NCBI GenBank assembly: GCA_032622095.1
Contig: CP136061.1
Coordinates: 11,423,287 to 11,487,286, forward strand
Length of the DNA stretch: 64,000 bases
Source of the DNA: Siphonodentalium dalli
Lineage: Eukaryota; Mollusca; Scaphopoda; Gadilida; Siphonodentaliidae
Reading direction: 5' to 3'
The notes under the pieces were generated by a model that searched no databases, was not told the DNA's origin, and saw only the letters and a list, made by a program, of their open reading frames with translations. The position numbers and the translations under genes were made by a program. Positions within the stretch are counted from its first letter, which is position 1. Each line of letters starts with the position of its first letter. Shown here in pieces: positions 13,701-27,477 of the stretch.

Positions 13701-15342
13701 TTGTTCATGCCTGTATCGTTGTGGTGAGGTACCGGTGGGTATTTCTGTATTCCGCATTGTTCATGCATGTATCGTTGTGGTGAGGTACCGGTGTGTGTTT
13801 CTGTATTCCGCATTGTTCATGCTTGTATCGTTGTGGTGAGGTACCGGTGTGTGTTTCTGTATTCTGCATTGTTCATGCCTGTATCGTTGTGGTGAGGTAC
13901 CGGTGGGTATTTCTGTATTCTGCATTGTTCATGCCTGTATCGTTGTGGTGAGGTACCGGTGGGTATTTCTGTATTCCGCATTGTTCATGCATGTATCGTT
14001 GTGGTGATGTACCGGTGTGTGTTTCTGTATTCCGCATTGTTCATGCATGTATCGTTGTGGTGAGGTACCGGTGTGTGTTTCTGTATTCCGCATTGTTCAT
14101 GCATGTATCGTTGTGGTGAGGTACCGGTGTGTGTTTCTGTATTCCGCATTGTTCATGCTTGTATCGTTGTGGTGAGGTACCGGTGTGTGTTTCTGTATTC
14201 TGCATTGTTCATGCATGTATCGTTGTGGTGAGGTACCGGTGTGTGTTTCTGTATTCCGCATTGTTCATGCTTGTATCGTTGTGGTGAGGTACCGGTGGGT
14301 GTTTATGTATTCTGCATTGTTCATGCCTGTATCGTTGTGGTGAGGTACCGGTGGGTATTTCTGTATTCCGCATTGTTCATGCATGTATCGTTGTGGTGAG
14401 GTACCGGTGTGTGTTTCTGTATTCTGCATTGTTCATGCCTGTATCGTTGTGGTGAGGTACCGGTGGGTGTTTCTGTATTCTGCATTGTTCATGCCTGTAT
14501 CGTTGTGGTGAGGTACCGGTGGGTGTTTCTGTATTATGCATTGTTCATGCCTGTATCGTTGTGGTGGGGTACCGGTGGGTGTTTCTGTATTCTGCATTGT
14601 TCATGCCTGTATCGTTGTGGTGAGGTACCGGTGGGTGTTTCTGTATTCCGCATTGTTCATGCCTGTATCGTTGTGGTGAGGTACCGGTTGGTGTGTCTGT
14701 ATTCTACATTGTTCATGCCTGTATCGTTGTGGTGAGGTACCGGTGTGTATTTCTGTATTCTGCATTGTTCTTGCCTGTATCGTTGTGGTGAGGTACCGGT
14801 GTGTGTTTCTGTATTCCGCATTGTTCATGCCTGTATCGTTGTGGTGAGGTACCGGTGGGTATTTCTGTATTCTGTATTGTTCATGCCCGTATCGTTGTGG
14901 TGAGGTACCGGTGTGTATTTCTGTATTCTACATTGTTCATGCCTGTATCATTGTGGTGAGGTACCGGTGGGTGTTTCTGTATTCTGCATTGTTCATGTCT
15001 GTATCGTTGTGGTGCGGTACCGGTGGGTGTTTCTGTATTCTGCATTGTTCATGCCTGTATCGTTGTGGTGCGGTACCGGTGGGTGTTTCGGTATTCTGCA
15101 TTGTTCATCCCTGTATCGTTGTGGTGAGGTACCGGTTGGTGTTTCTGTATTATGCATTGTTCATGCCTGTATCGATGTGGTGAGGTACCGGTGGGTATTT
15201 CAGTATTCTGCATTGTTCATGCCTGTATCGTTGTGGTGAGGTACCGGTGGGTGTTTCTGTATTCTGCATTGTTCATGCCTGTATCGTTGTGGTGAGGTAT
15301 CGGTGGGTATTTCTGTATTCTGCATTGTTCATGCCTGTATCG
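10751..15342 (+). repeat. 2296-bp (41-monomer) tandem doublet inside the 56-bp array
   Basis: The rare double marker GTAGTGGGGTACC, followed by a GTTGG/CTAC monomer, occurs at 10751 and again at 13047, exactly 2296 bp (41 x 56) later. The whole ordered series of variants then repeats until about 13046 and 15342, where the second copy diverges (GTTGAGGTGAGG). Reading the copies side by side I saw two differences: ATCGTTG to ATCATTG at about 14949, and CATGCC to CATCCC at about 15110. Identity is therefore about 99.9%, and the duplication is very recent or an assembly duplication. The individual monomers in it differ from each other far more than the two copies do. Confidence 0.93.
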
Positions 15343-18300
15343 TTGAGGTGAGGTACCGGTGGGTGTTTCTGTATTCTGCATTGTTCATGCCTGTATCGAT
15401 GTGGTGAGGTACCGGTTGGTGTTTCTGTATTATGCATTGTTCATGCCTGTATCGATGTGGTGAGGTACCGGTGGGTATTTCTGTATTCTGCATTGTTCAT
15501 GCCTGTATCGTTGTGGTGAGGTACCGGTGGGTGTTTCTGTATTCTGCATTGTTCACGCCTGTATCGATGTGGTGAGGTACCGGTGGGTGTTTCTGTATTC
15601 TGCACTGTTCATGTCTGTATCGTTGTGGTGAGGTACCGGTAGGTGTTTCTGTATTCTGCATTGTTCATGTCTGTATCGTTGTGGTGAGGTACCGGTGGGT
15701 GTTTCTGTATTCTGCATTGTTCATGCCTGTATCGTTGTGGTGAGGTACCGGTGGGTGTTTCTGTATTCTGCATTGTTCATGCCTGTATCGTTGTGGTGAG
15801 GTACCGGTGGGTGTTTCTGTATTCTGCATTGTTCATGCCTGTATCGTTGTGGTGAGGTACCGGTGGGTGTTTCTGTGTTCTGCATTGTTCATGCCTGTAT
15901 CGTTGTGGTGAGGTACCGGTGGGTGTTTCTGTGTTCTGCATTGTTCATGTCTGTATCGTTGTGGTGAGGTACCGGTTGGTGTTTCTGTATTCTGCATTGT
16001 TCATGCCTGTATCGTTGTGGTGAGGTACCGGTTGGTGTTTCTGTATTCTGCATTGTTCATGCCTGTATCGTTGTGTTGAGGTACCGGTTGGTGTTTCTGT
16101 ATTTTGCATTGTTCATGCCTGTATCGATGTGGTGAGGTACCGGTGTGTATTTCTGTATTCTGCATTGTTCATGCCTGTATCGTTGTGGTGAGGTACCGGT
16201 GTGTGTTTCTGTATTTTGCATTGTTCATGCCTGTATCGTTGTGGTGAGGTACCGGTGGGTATTTCTGTATTCTGCATTGTTCATGCCTGTATCGATGTGG
16301 TGAGGTACCGGTGTGTATTTCTGTATTCTGCATTGTTCATGTCTGTATCGTTGTGGTGAGGTACCGGTTGGTGTTTCTGTATTCTGCATTGTTCATGCCT
16401 GTATCGATGTGGTGAGGTACCGGTGTGTATTTCTGTATTCTGCATTGTTCATGTCTGTATCGTTGTGGTGAGGTACCGGTGGGTGTTTCTGTATTTTGCA
16501 TTGTTCATGCCTGTATCGTTGTGGTGAGGTACCGGTGTGTATTTCTGTATTCTGCATTGTTCATGTCTGTATCGTTGTGGTGAGGTACCGGTGGGTGTTT
16601 CTGTATTTTGCATTGTTCATGCCTGTATCGTTGTGGTGAGGTACCGGTGGGTATTTCTGTATTCTGCATTGTTCATGCCTGTATCGTTGTGGTGAGGTAC
16701 CGGTGTGTATTTCTGTATTCTGCATTGTTCATGCCTGTATCGTTGTGGTGAGGTACCGGTGAGTATTTCTGTATTCTGCATTGTTCATGCCTGTATCGTT
16801 GTGGTGAGGTACCGGTTGGTGTTTCTGTATTCTGCATTGTTCATGCCTGTATCGTTGTGGTGAGGTACCGGTTTGTGTTTCTGTGTTCTGCATTGTTCAT
16901 GCCTGTATCGATGTGGTGAGGTACCGGTGTGTGTTTCTGTATTCTGCATTGTTCATGTCTGTATCGTTGTGGTGAGGTACCGGTGGGTGTTTCTGTATTC
17001 TACATTGTTCATGCCTGTATCGTTGTGGTGAGGTACCGGTGGGTATTTCTGTATTCTGCATTGTTCATGCCTGTATCGTTGTGGTGAGGTACCGGTGGGT
17101 GTTTCTGTGTTCTGCATTGTTCATGCCTGTATCGTTATGGTGAGGTACCGGTGGGTGTTTCTGTGTTCTGCATTGTTCATGCCTGTATCGTTGTGGTGAG
17201 GTACCGGTGTGTGTTTCTGTATTCTACATTGTTTATGCCTGTATCGTTGTGGTGAAGTACCGGTGTGTGTTTCTGTATTCTGCATTGTTCATGCCTGTAT
17301 CGTTGTAGTGAGGTACCGGTGGGTGTTTCTGTATTCTGCATTGTTCATGCCTGTATCGATGTGGTGAGGTACCGGTGTGTGTTTCTGTATTCTGCATTGT
17401 TCATGCCTGTATCGTTGTGGTGAGGTACCGGTGGGTGTTTCTGTATTCTGCATTGTTCATGCCTGTATCGATGTGGTGAGGTACCGGTTGGTGTTTCTGT
17501 ATTCTGCATTGTTCATGCCTGTATCGTTATGGTGAGGTACCGGTTGGTGTTTCTGTATTCTGCATTGTTCATGCCTGTATCGTTGTGGTGAGGTACCGGT
17601 TGGTGTTTCTGTATTCTACATTGTTCATGCCTGTATCGTTGTGGTGAGGTACCGGTGGGTGTTTCTGTGTTCTGCATTGTTCATGCCTGTATCGTTATGG
17701 TGAGGTACCGGTTGGTGTTTCTGTATTCTGCATTGTTCATGCCTGTATCGTTGTGGTGAGGTACCGGTGGGTGTTTCTGTATTCTGCATTGTTCATGCCT
17801 GTATCGTTATGGTGAGGTACCGGTTGGTGTTTCTGTATTCTGCATTGTTCATGCCTGTATCGTTGTGGTGAGGTACCGGTGGGTGTTTCTGTATTCTGCA
17901 TTGTTCATGCCTGTATCGTTGTGGTGAGGTACCGGTGGGTGTTTCTGTATTCTGCATTGTTCATGCCTGTATCGTTGTGGTGAGGTACCGGTGGGTATTT
18001 CTGTATTCTGCATTGTTCATGCCTGTATCGTTGTGGTGAGGTACCGGTGGGTGTTTCTGTATTCTGCATTGTTCATGTCTGTATCGTTGTGGTGAGGTAC
18101 CGGTGGGTATTTCTGTATTCTGCATTGTTCATGCCTGTATCGTTGTGGTGAGGTACCGGTGGGTGTTTCTGTGTTCTGCATTGTTCATGCCTGTATCGTT
18201 GTGGTGAGGTACCGGTTGGTGTTTCTGTATTCTGCATTGTTCATGCCTGTATCGTTGTGGTGAGGTACCGGTTGGTGTTTCTGTATTCTGCATTGTTCAT

Positions 18301-18434
18301 GCCTGTATCGTTGTGGTGAGGTACCGGTTGGTGTTTCTGTATTCTGCATTGTTCATGCCTGTATCGTTGTGGTGAGGTACCGGTGGGTATTTCTGTATTC
18401 TGCATTGTTCATGCCTGTATCGTTGTGGTGAGGT

Positions 18435-19660
18435 ACCGGTTGGTGTTTCTGTATTCTGCATTGTTCATGCCTGTATCGTTGTGGTGAGGTACCGGTGGGT
18501 GTTTCTGTATTCTGCATTGTTCATGCCTGTATCGTTGTGGTGAGGTACCGGTGGGTGTTTCTGTATTCTGCATTGTTCATGCCTGTATCGTTGTGGTGAG
18601 GTACCGGTGGGTGTTTCTGTATTCTGCATTGTTCATGCCTGTATCGTTGTGATGAGGTACCGGTGGGTGTTTCTGTATTCTGCATTGTTCATGCCTGTAT
18701 CGTTGTGGTGAGGTACCGGTGGGTATTTCTGTATTCTGCATTGTTCATGCCTGTATCGTTGTGGTGAGGTACCGGTGGGTGTTTCTGTATTCTGCATTGT
18801 TCATGCCTGTATCGTTGTGGTGAGGTACCGGTGGGTATTTCTGTATTCTGCATTGTTCATGCCTGTATCGTTGTGGTGAGGTACCGGTGGGTGTTTCTGT
18901 ATTCTGCATTGTTCATGCCTGTATCGTTGTAGTGAGGTACCGGTGGGTGTTTCTGTATTCTGCATTGTTCATGCCTGTATCGTTGTGGTGAGGTACCGGT
19001 TGGTGTTTCTGTGTTCTGCATTGTTCATGCCTGTATCGTTGTAGTGAGGTACCGGTGGGTGTTTCTGTATTCTGCATTGTTCATGCCTGTATCGTTGTGG
19101 TGAGGTACCGGTTGGTGTTTCTGTGTTCTGCATTGTTCATGCCTGTATCGTTGTGGTGAGGTACCGGTGGGTGTTTCTGTATTCTGCATTGTTCATGCCT
19201 GTATCGTTGTAGTGAGGTACCGGTGGGTGTTTCTGTATTCTGCATTGTTCATGCCTGTATCGTTGTGGTGAGGTACCGGTTGGTGTTTCTGTATTCTGCA
19301 TTGTTCATGCCTGTATCGTTGTGGTGAGGTACCGGTTGGTGTTTCTGTGTTCTGCATTGTTCATGCCTGTATCGTTGTGGTGAGGTACCGGTGGGTGTTT
19401 CTGTATTCTGCATTGTTCATGCCTGTATCGTTGTAGTGAGGTACCGGTGGGTGTTTCTGTATTCTGCATTGTTCATGCCTGTATCGTTGTGGTGAGGTAC
19501 CGGTGGGTGTTTCTGTATTCTGCATTGTTCATGCCTGTATCGTTGTGGTGAGGTACCGGTTGGTGTTTCTGTATTCTGCATTGTTCATGCCTGTATCGTT
19601 GTGGTGAGGTACCGGTGGGTGTTCTGTATTCGGCATTGTTCATGCCTGTATCGTTGTGGT
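18435..19660 (+). repeat. Long-range duplicated block, partner of 7740-8965
   Basis: This is the second copy of the block at 7740-8965. The GTTGTGATGA marker is at 18646, and the 55-bp monomer with TTCGGC is at about 19622-19632. It is followed by monomers that no longer match the partner (TTCTGTATTG near 19683 and TTATGC near 19743). Confidence 0.85.
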
Positions 19661-19789
19661 GAGGTACCGGTGGGTGTTTCTGTATTCTGTATTGTTCATG
19701 CCTGTATCGTTGTGGTGAGGTACCGGTGGGTGTTTCTGTATTATGCATTGTTCATGCCTGTATCGATGTGGTGAGGTACCGGTGGGTGT

Positions 19790-22030
19790 TTCTGTATTCT
19801 GCATTGTTCATGCCTGTATCGTTGTGGTGAGGTATCGGTGGGTGTTTCTGTATTCTGCATTGTTCATGCCTGTATCGTTGTGGTGAGGTACCGGTTGGTG
19901 TTTCTGTATTCTACATTGTTCATGCCTGTATCGTTGTAGTGAGGTACCGGTGGGTGTTTCTGTATTCCGCATTGTTCATGCCTGTATCGTTGTGGTGAGG
20001 TACCGGTGGGTGTTTCTGTATTCTGCATTGTTCATGCCTGTATCGTTGTGGTGAGGTACCGGTGGGTGTTTCTGTATTCTGCATTGTTCATGCCTGTATC
20101 GTTGTGGTGAGGTACCGGTTGGTGTTTCTGTATTCTGCATTGTTCATGCCTGTATCGTTGTGGTGAGGTACGGGTTGGTGTTTCTGTATACTGCATTGTT
20201 CATGCCTGTATCGTTGTGGTGAGGTACCGGTGGGTATTTCTGTATTCTGCATTGTTCATGCCTGTATCGTTGTGGTGAGGTACCGGTTGGTGTTTCTGTA
20301 TTCTGCATTGTTCATGCCTGTATCGTTGTGGTGAGGTACCGGTGGGTGTTTCTGTATTCTGCATTGTTCATGCCTGTATCGTTGTGGTGAGGTACCGGTG
20401 GGTGTTTCTGTATTCTGCATTGTTCATGCCTGTATCGATGTGGTGAGGTACCGGTGTGTGTTTCTGTATTCTGCATTGTTCATGCCTGTATCGTTGTGGT
20501 GAGGTACCGGTTTGTGTTTCTGTATTCTGCATTGTTCATGCCTGTACGTTGTGGTGAGGTACCGGTGTGTATTTCTGTATTCTGCATTGTTCATGCCTGT
20601 ATCGTTGTGGTGAGGTACCGGTGGGTGTTTCTGTATTCTGCATTGTTCGTGCCTGTATCGTTGTGGTGAGGTACCGGTGGGTGTTTCTGTATTCTGCATT
20701 GTTCATGCCTGTATCGTTGTGGTGAGGTACCGGTTTGTGTTTCTGTATTTTGCATTGTTCATGCCTGTATCGTTGTGGTGAGGTACCGGTGGGTGTTTCT
20801 GTATTCTGCATTGTTCATGCCTGTATCGTTGTGGTGAGGTACCGGTGTGTGTTTCTGTATTCTGCATTGTTCATGCCTGTATCGTTGTGGTGAGGTACCG
20901 GTGGGTGTTTCTGTATTCTGCATTGTTCATGCCTGTATCGTTGTGGTGAGGTACCGGTGGGTGTTTCTGTATTCTGCATTGTTCATGCCTGTATCGTTGT
21001 GGTGAGGTACCGGTGGGTGTTTCTGTATTCTGCATTGTTCATGCCTGTATCGTTGTGGTGAGGTACCGGTGGGTGTTTCTGTATTCTGCATTGTTCATGC
21101 CTGTATCGTTGTGGTGAGGTACCGGTGGGTGTTTCTGTATTCTGCATTGTTCATGCCTGTATCGTTGTGGTGAGGTACCGGTGGGTGTTTCTGTATACTA
21201 CATTGTTCATGCCTGTATCGTTGTGGTGAGGTACCGGTGGGTGTTTCTGTATTCTGCATTGTTCATGCCTGTATCGTTGTAGTGAGGTACCGGTGGGTGT
21301 TTCTGTATTCTGCATTGTTCATGCCTGTATCGTTGTGGTGAGGTACCGGTGTGTATTTCTGTATTCTGCATTGTTCATGCCCGTATCGTTGTGGTGAGGT
21401 ACCGGTGGGTGTTTCTGTATTCTGCATTGTTCATGCCTGTATCGTTGTGGTGAGGTACCGGTATGTGTTTCTGTATTCTACATTGTTCATGCCTGTATCG
21501 TTGTGGTGAGGTACCGGTGGGTGTTTCTGTAATCTGCATTGTTCATGCCTGTATCGTTGTGGTGAGGTACGGGTTGGTGTTTCTGTATTCTGCATTGTTC
21601 ATGCCTGTATCGTTGTGGTGAGGTACCGGTGGGTGTTTCTGTATTCTGCATTGTTCATGCCTGTATCGTTGTAGTGAGGTACCGGTGGGTGTTTCTGTAT
21701 TATGCATTGTTCATGCCTGTATCGTTGTAGTGAGGTACCGGTGGGTGTTTCTGTATTCTGCATTGTTCATGCCTGTATCGTTGTGGTGAGGTACGGGTTG
21801 GTGTTTCTGTATTCTGCATTGTTCATGCCTGTATCGTTGTGGTGAGGTACCGGTGGGTGTTTCTGTATTCTGCATTGTTCATGCCTGTATCGTTGTAGTG
21901 AGGTACCGGTGGGTGTTTCTGTATTATGCATTGTTCATGCCTGTATCGTTGTGGTGAGGTACCGGTGTGTATTTCTGTATTCTGCATTGTTCATGCCTGT
22001 ATCGTTGTGGTGAGGTACCGGTGGGTGTTT
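19790..22030 (+). repeat. About 2.24-kb (40-monomer) block, partner of 23369-25610
   Basis: Shared landmarks at a constant offset (+3579, then +3580 after the 1-bp deletion at 20546) include GTATCGG at 19832 and 23411, the CGGGTTGG..TATACTGC monomer at 20171 and 23750, TTCGTGCC or TTCGTTCC at 20641 and 24221, and the GTATGTG/CTAC monomer near 21460 and 25040. The first copy alone carries the 1-bp deletion at 20546 and a TAATCTGC change near 21530. The match ends where GTTTATG at about 22030 faces GTTTCTG at about 25610. Confidence 0.9.
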
Positions 22031-23368
22031 ATGTATTCTGCATTGTTCATGCCTGTATCGTTGTAGTGAGGTACCGGTGGGTATTTCTGTATTCTGCATT
22101 GTTCATGCCTGTATCGTTGTGGTGAGGTACCGGTGGGTGTTTCTGTATTCTGCATTGTTCATGCCTGTATCGTTGTGGTGAGGTACCGGTGGGTGTTTCT
22201 GTATTCTGCATTGTTCATGCCTGTATCGTTGTGGTGAGGTACCGGTGGGTGTTTCTGTATTCTGCATTGTTCCTGTATCGTTGTGGTGAGGTACCGGTTG
22301 GTGTTTCTGTATGCTGCATTGTTCATGCCTGTATCGTTGTGGTGAGGTACCGGTGGGTGTTTATGTATTCTGCATTGTTCATGCCTGTATCGTTGTGGTG
22401 AGGTACCGGTGGGTGTTTCTGTATTCTGCATTGTTCATGCATGTATCGTTGTGGTGAGGTACCGGTGTGTGTTTCTGTATTATGCATTGTTCATGCCTGT
22501 ATCGTTGTGGTGAGGTACCGGTTGGTGTTTCTGTATTCTGCATTGTTCATGCCTGTATCGATGTGGTGAGGTACCGGTGGGTGTTTCTGTATTCTGCATT
22601 GTTCATGCCTGTATCGATGTGGTGAGGTACCGGTGGGTGTTTCTGTATTCTGCATTGTTCATGCCTGTATCGTTGTGGTGAGGTACCGGTGGGTGTTTCT
22701 GTATTCTGCATTGTTCATGCCTGTATCGTTGTGGTGAGGTACCGGTGGGTGTTTCTGTGTTCCGCATTGTTCATGCCTGTATCGTTGTGGTGAGGTACCG
22801 GTGGGTGTTTCTGTATTCTGCATTGTTCATGCCTGTATCGTTGTGGTGAGGTACCGGTGGGTGTTTCTGTATTCTGCATTGTTCATGCCTGTATCGTTGT
22901 GGTGAGGTACCGGTGGGTGTTTCTGTATTCTGCATTGTTCATGCCTGTATCGTTGTGGTGAGGTACCGGTTGGTGTTTCTGTATTCTGCATTGTTCATGC
23001 CTGTATCGTTGTGGTGAGGTACCGGTGGGTGTTTCTGTATTCTGCATTGTTCATGCCTGTATCGGTGTGGTGAGGTACGGGTGAGTGTTTCTGTATTCTG
23101 CATTGTTCATGCCTGTATCGTTGTGGTGAGGTACCGGTGGGTGTTTCTGTATTCTGCATTGTTCATGCCTGTATCGTTGTGGTGAGGTATCGGTGGGTGT
23201 TTCTGTATTCTGCATTGTTCATGCCTGTATCGTTGTGGTGAGGTACCGGTTGGTGTTTCTGTATTCTACATTGTTCATGCCTGTATCGTTGTGGTGAGGT
23301 ATCGGTGGGTGTTTCTGTATTCTGCATTGTTCATGCCTGTATCGTTGTGGTGAGGTACCGGTGGGTAT

Positions 23369-25610
23369 TTCTGTATTCTGCATTGTTCATGCCTGTATCG
23401 TTGTGGTGAGGTATCGGTGGGTGTTTCTGTATTCTGCATTGTTCATGCCTGTATCGTTGTGGTGAGGTACCGGTTGGTGTTTCTGTATTCTACATTGTTC
23501 ATGCCTGTATCGTTGTAGTGAGGTACCGGTGGGTGTTTCTGTATTCCGCATTGTTCATGCCTGTATCGTTGTGGTGAGGTACCGGTGGGTGTTTCTGTAT
23601 TCTGCATTGTTCATGCCTGTATCGTTGTGGTGAGGTACCGGTGGGTGTTTCTGTATTCTGCATTGTTCATGCCTGTATCGTTGTGGTGAGGTACCGGTTG
23701 GTGTTTCTGTATTCTGCATTGTTCATGCCTGTATCGTTGTGGTGAGGTACGGGTTGGTGTTTCTGTATACTGCATTGTTCATGCCTGTATCGTTGTGGTG
23801 AGGTACCGGTGGGTATTTCTGTATTCTGCATTGTTCATGCCTGTATCGTTGTGGTGAGGTACCGGTTGGTGTTTCTGTATTCTGCATTGTTCATGCCTGT
23901 ATCGTTGTGGTGAGGTACCGGTGGGTGTTTCTGTATTCTGCATTGTTCATGCCTGTATCGTTGTGGTGAGGTACCGGTGGGTGTTTCTGTATTCTGCATT
24001 GTTCATGCCTGTATCGATGTGGTGAGGTACCGGTGTGTGTTTCTGTATTCTGCATTGTTCATGCCTGTATCGTTGTGGTGAGGTACCGGTTTGTGTTTCT
24101 GTATTCTGCATTGTTCATGCCTGTATCGTTGTGGTGAGGTACCGGTGTGTATTTCTGTATTCTGCATTGTTCATGCCTGTATCGTTGTGGTGAGGTACCG
24201 GTGGGTGTTTCTGTATTCTGCATTGTTCGTTCCTGTATCGTTGTGGTGAGGTACCGGTGGGTGTTTCTGTATTCTGCATTGTTCATGCCTGTATCGTTGT
24301 GGTGAGGTACCGGTTTGTGTTTCTGTATTTTGCATTGTTCATGCCTGTATCGTTGTGGTGAGGTACCGGTGGGTGTTTCTGTATTCTGCATTGTTCATGC
24401 CTGTATCGTTGTGGTGAGGTACCGGTGTGTGTTTCTGTATTCTGCATTGTTCATGCCTGTATCGTTGTGGTGAGGTACCGGTGGGTGTTTCTGTATTCTG
24501 CATTGTTCATGCCTGTATCGTTGTGGTGAGGTACCGGTGGGTGTTTCTGTATTCTGCATTGTTCATGCCTGTATCGTTGTGGTGAGGTACCGGTGGGTGT
24601 TTCTGTATTCTGCATTGTTCATGCCTGTATCGTTGTGGTGAGGTACCGGTGGGTGTTTCTGTATTCTGCATTGTTCATGCCTGTATCGTTGTGGTGAGGT
24701 ACCGGTGGGTGTTTCTGTATTCTGCATTGTTCATGCCTGTATCGTTGTGGTGAGGTACCGGTGGGTGTTTCTGTATACTACATTGTTCATGCCTGTATCG
24801 TTGTGGTGAGGTACCGGTGGGTGTTTCTGTATTCTGCATTGTTCATGCCTGTATCGTTGTAGTGAGGTACCGGTGGGTGTTTCTGTATTCTGCATTGTTC
24901 ATGCCTGTATCGTTGTGGTGAGGTACCGGTGTGTATTTCTGTATTCTGCATTGTTCATGCCCGTATCGTTGTGGTGAGGTACCGGTGGGTGTTTCTGTAT
25001 TCTGCATTGTTCATGCCTGTATCGTTGTGGTGAGGTACCGGTATGTGTTTCTGTATTCTACATTGTTCATGCCTGTATCGTTGTGGTGAGGTACCGGTGG
25101 GTGTTTCTGTATTCTGCATTGTTCATGCCTGTATCGTTGTGGTGAGGTACGGGTTGGTGTTTCTGTATTCTGCATTGTTCATGCCTGTATCGTTGTGGTG
25201 AGGTACCGGTGGGTGTTTCTGTATTCTGCATTGTTCATGCCTGTATCGTTGTAGTGAGGTACCGGTGGGTGTTTCTGTATTATGCATTGTTCATGCCTGT
25301 ATCGTTGTAGTGAGGTACCGGTGGGTGTTTCTGTATTCTGCATTGTTCATGCCTGTATCGTTGTGGTGAGGTACGGGTTGGTGTTTCTGTATTCTGCATT
25401 GTTCATGCCTGTATCGTTGTGGTGAGGTACCGGTGGGTGTTTCTGTATTCTGCATTGTTCATGCCTGTATCGTTGTAGTGAGGTACCGGTGGGTGTTTCT
25501 GTATTATGCATTGTTCATGCCTGTATCGTTGTGGTGAGGTACCGGTGTGTATTTCTGTATTCTGCATTGTTCATGCCTGTATCGTTGTGGTGAGGTACCG
25601 GTGGGTGTTT
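23369..25610 (+). repeat. About 2.24-kb (40-monomer) block, partner of 19790-22030
   Basis: Second copy of the 40-monomer block described at 19790-22030. It is separated from the first copy by about 24 monomers (22030-23369), which include the 4-bp-deleted monomer at 22271. It keeps the full TATCG where the partner has lost a T at 20546. Confidence 0.9.
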
Positions 25611-27250
25611 CTGTATTCTGCATTGTTCATGCCTGTATCGTTGTGGTGAGGTACCGGTGGGTGTTTCTGTATTATGCATTGTTCATGCCTGTATCGTTGT
25701 GGTGAGGTACCGGTGTGTATTTCTGTATTCTGCATTGTTCATGCCTGTATCGTTGTGGTGAGGTACCGGTGGGTGTTTCTGTGTTCCGCATTGTTCATGC
25801 CTGTATCGTTGTGGTGAGGTACCGGTGGGTGTTTCTGTATTCTGCATTGTTCATGCCTGTATCGTTGTGGTGAGGTACCGGTGGGTGTTTCTGTATTCTG
25901 CATTGTTCATGTCTGTATCGTTGTGGTGAGGTACCGGTGGGTATTTCTGTATTCTGCATTGTTCATGCCTGTATCGTTGTGGTGAGGTACCGGTGTGTAT
26001 TTCTGTATTCTGCATTGTTCATGCCTGTATCGTTGTGGTGAGGTACCGTTGGGTGTTTCTGTATTCTGCATTGTTCATTCCTGTATCGTTGTGGTGAGGT
26101 ACCGGTGGGTGTTTCTGTATTCTGCATTGTTCATGTCTGTATCGTTGTGGTGAGGTACCGGTGGGTATTTCTGTATTCTACATTGTTCATGCCTGTATCG
26201 ATGTGGTGAGGTACCGGTGGGTGTTTCTGTATTCTGCATTGTTCATGCCTGTATCGTTGTAGTGAGGTACCGGTGGGTGTTTCTGTATTATGCATTGTTC
26301 ATGCCTGTATCGTTGTAGTGAGGTACCGGTGGGTGTTTCTGTATTCTGCATTGTTCATGCCTGTATCGTTGTGGTGAGGTACGGGTTGGTGTTTCTGTAT
26401 TCTGCATTGTTCATGCCTGTATCGTTGTGGTGAGGTACCGGTGGGTGTTTCTGTATTCTGCATTGTTCATGCCTGTATCGTTGTAGTGAGGTACCGGTGG
26501 GTGTTTCTGTATTATGCATTGTTCATGCCTGTATCGTTGTGGTGAGGTACCGGTGTGTATTTCTGTATTCTGCATTGTTCATGCCTGTATCGTTGTGGTG
26601 AGGTACCGGTGGGTGTTTCTGTATTCTGCATTGTTCATGCCTGTATCGTTGTGGTGAGGTACCGGTGGGTGTTTCTGTATTATGCATTGTTCATGCCTGT
26701 ATCGTTGTGGTGAGGTACCGGTGTGTATTTCTGTATTCTGCATTGTTCATGCCTGTATCGTTGTGGTGAGGTACCGGTGGGTGTTTCTGTGTTCCGCATT
26801 GTTCATGCCTGTATCGTTGTGGTGAGGTACCGGTGGGTGTTTCTGTATTCTGCATTGTTCATGCCTGTATCGTTGTGGTGAGGTACCGGTGGGTGTTTCT
26901 GTATTCTGCATTGTTCATGTCTGTATCGATGTGGTGAGGTACCGGTGGGTGTTTCTGTATTCTGCATTGTTCATGTCTGTATCGTTGTGGTGAGGTACCG
27001 GTGGGTATTTCTGTATTCTGCATTGTTCATGTCTGTATCGTTGTGGTGAGGTACCGGTGGGTGTTTCTGTATTCTGCATTGTTCATACCTGTATCGTTGT
27101 GGTGAGGTACCGGTGGGTGTTTCTGTGTTCTACATTGTTCATGCCTGTATCGTTGTGGTGAGGTACCGGTGTGTATTTCTGTATTCTGCATTGTTCATGC
27201 CTGTATCGTTGTGGTGAGGTACCGTTGGGTGTTTCTGTATTCTGCATTGT
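25230..27250 (+). repeat. Overlapping 1008-bp and 1176-bp duplications inside the 56-bp array
   Basis: The series GTAGTG / TTATGC / GTAGTG / CGGGTTGG at 25230-25900 recurs at about 26240-26910, +1008 bp (18 monomers; TATGC at 25281 and 26289). A second series, with ACCGTTGGG followed by TTCATTCC, occurs at 26045 and 27221, +1176 bp (21 monomers). The two unequal offsets overlap, so more than one exchange event took place here. Confidence 0.85.
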
Positions 27251-27477
27251 TCATTCCTGTATCGTTGTGGTGAGGTACCGGTGGGTGTTTCTGTATTCTG
27301 CATTGTTCATGTCTGTATCGTTGTGGTGAGGTACCGGTGGGTATTTCTGTATTCTACATTGTTCATGCCTGTATCGATGTGGTGAGGTACCGGTGGGTGT
27401 TTCTGTATTCTGCATTGTTCATGCCTGTATCGTTGTGGTGAGGTACCGGTGGGTGTTTCTGTATTCTGCATTGTTCA

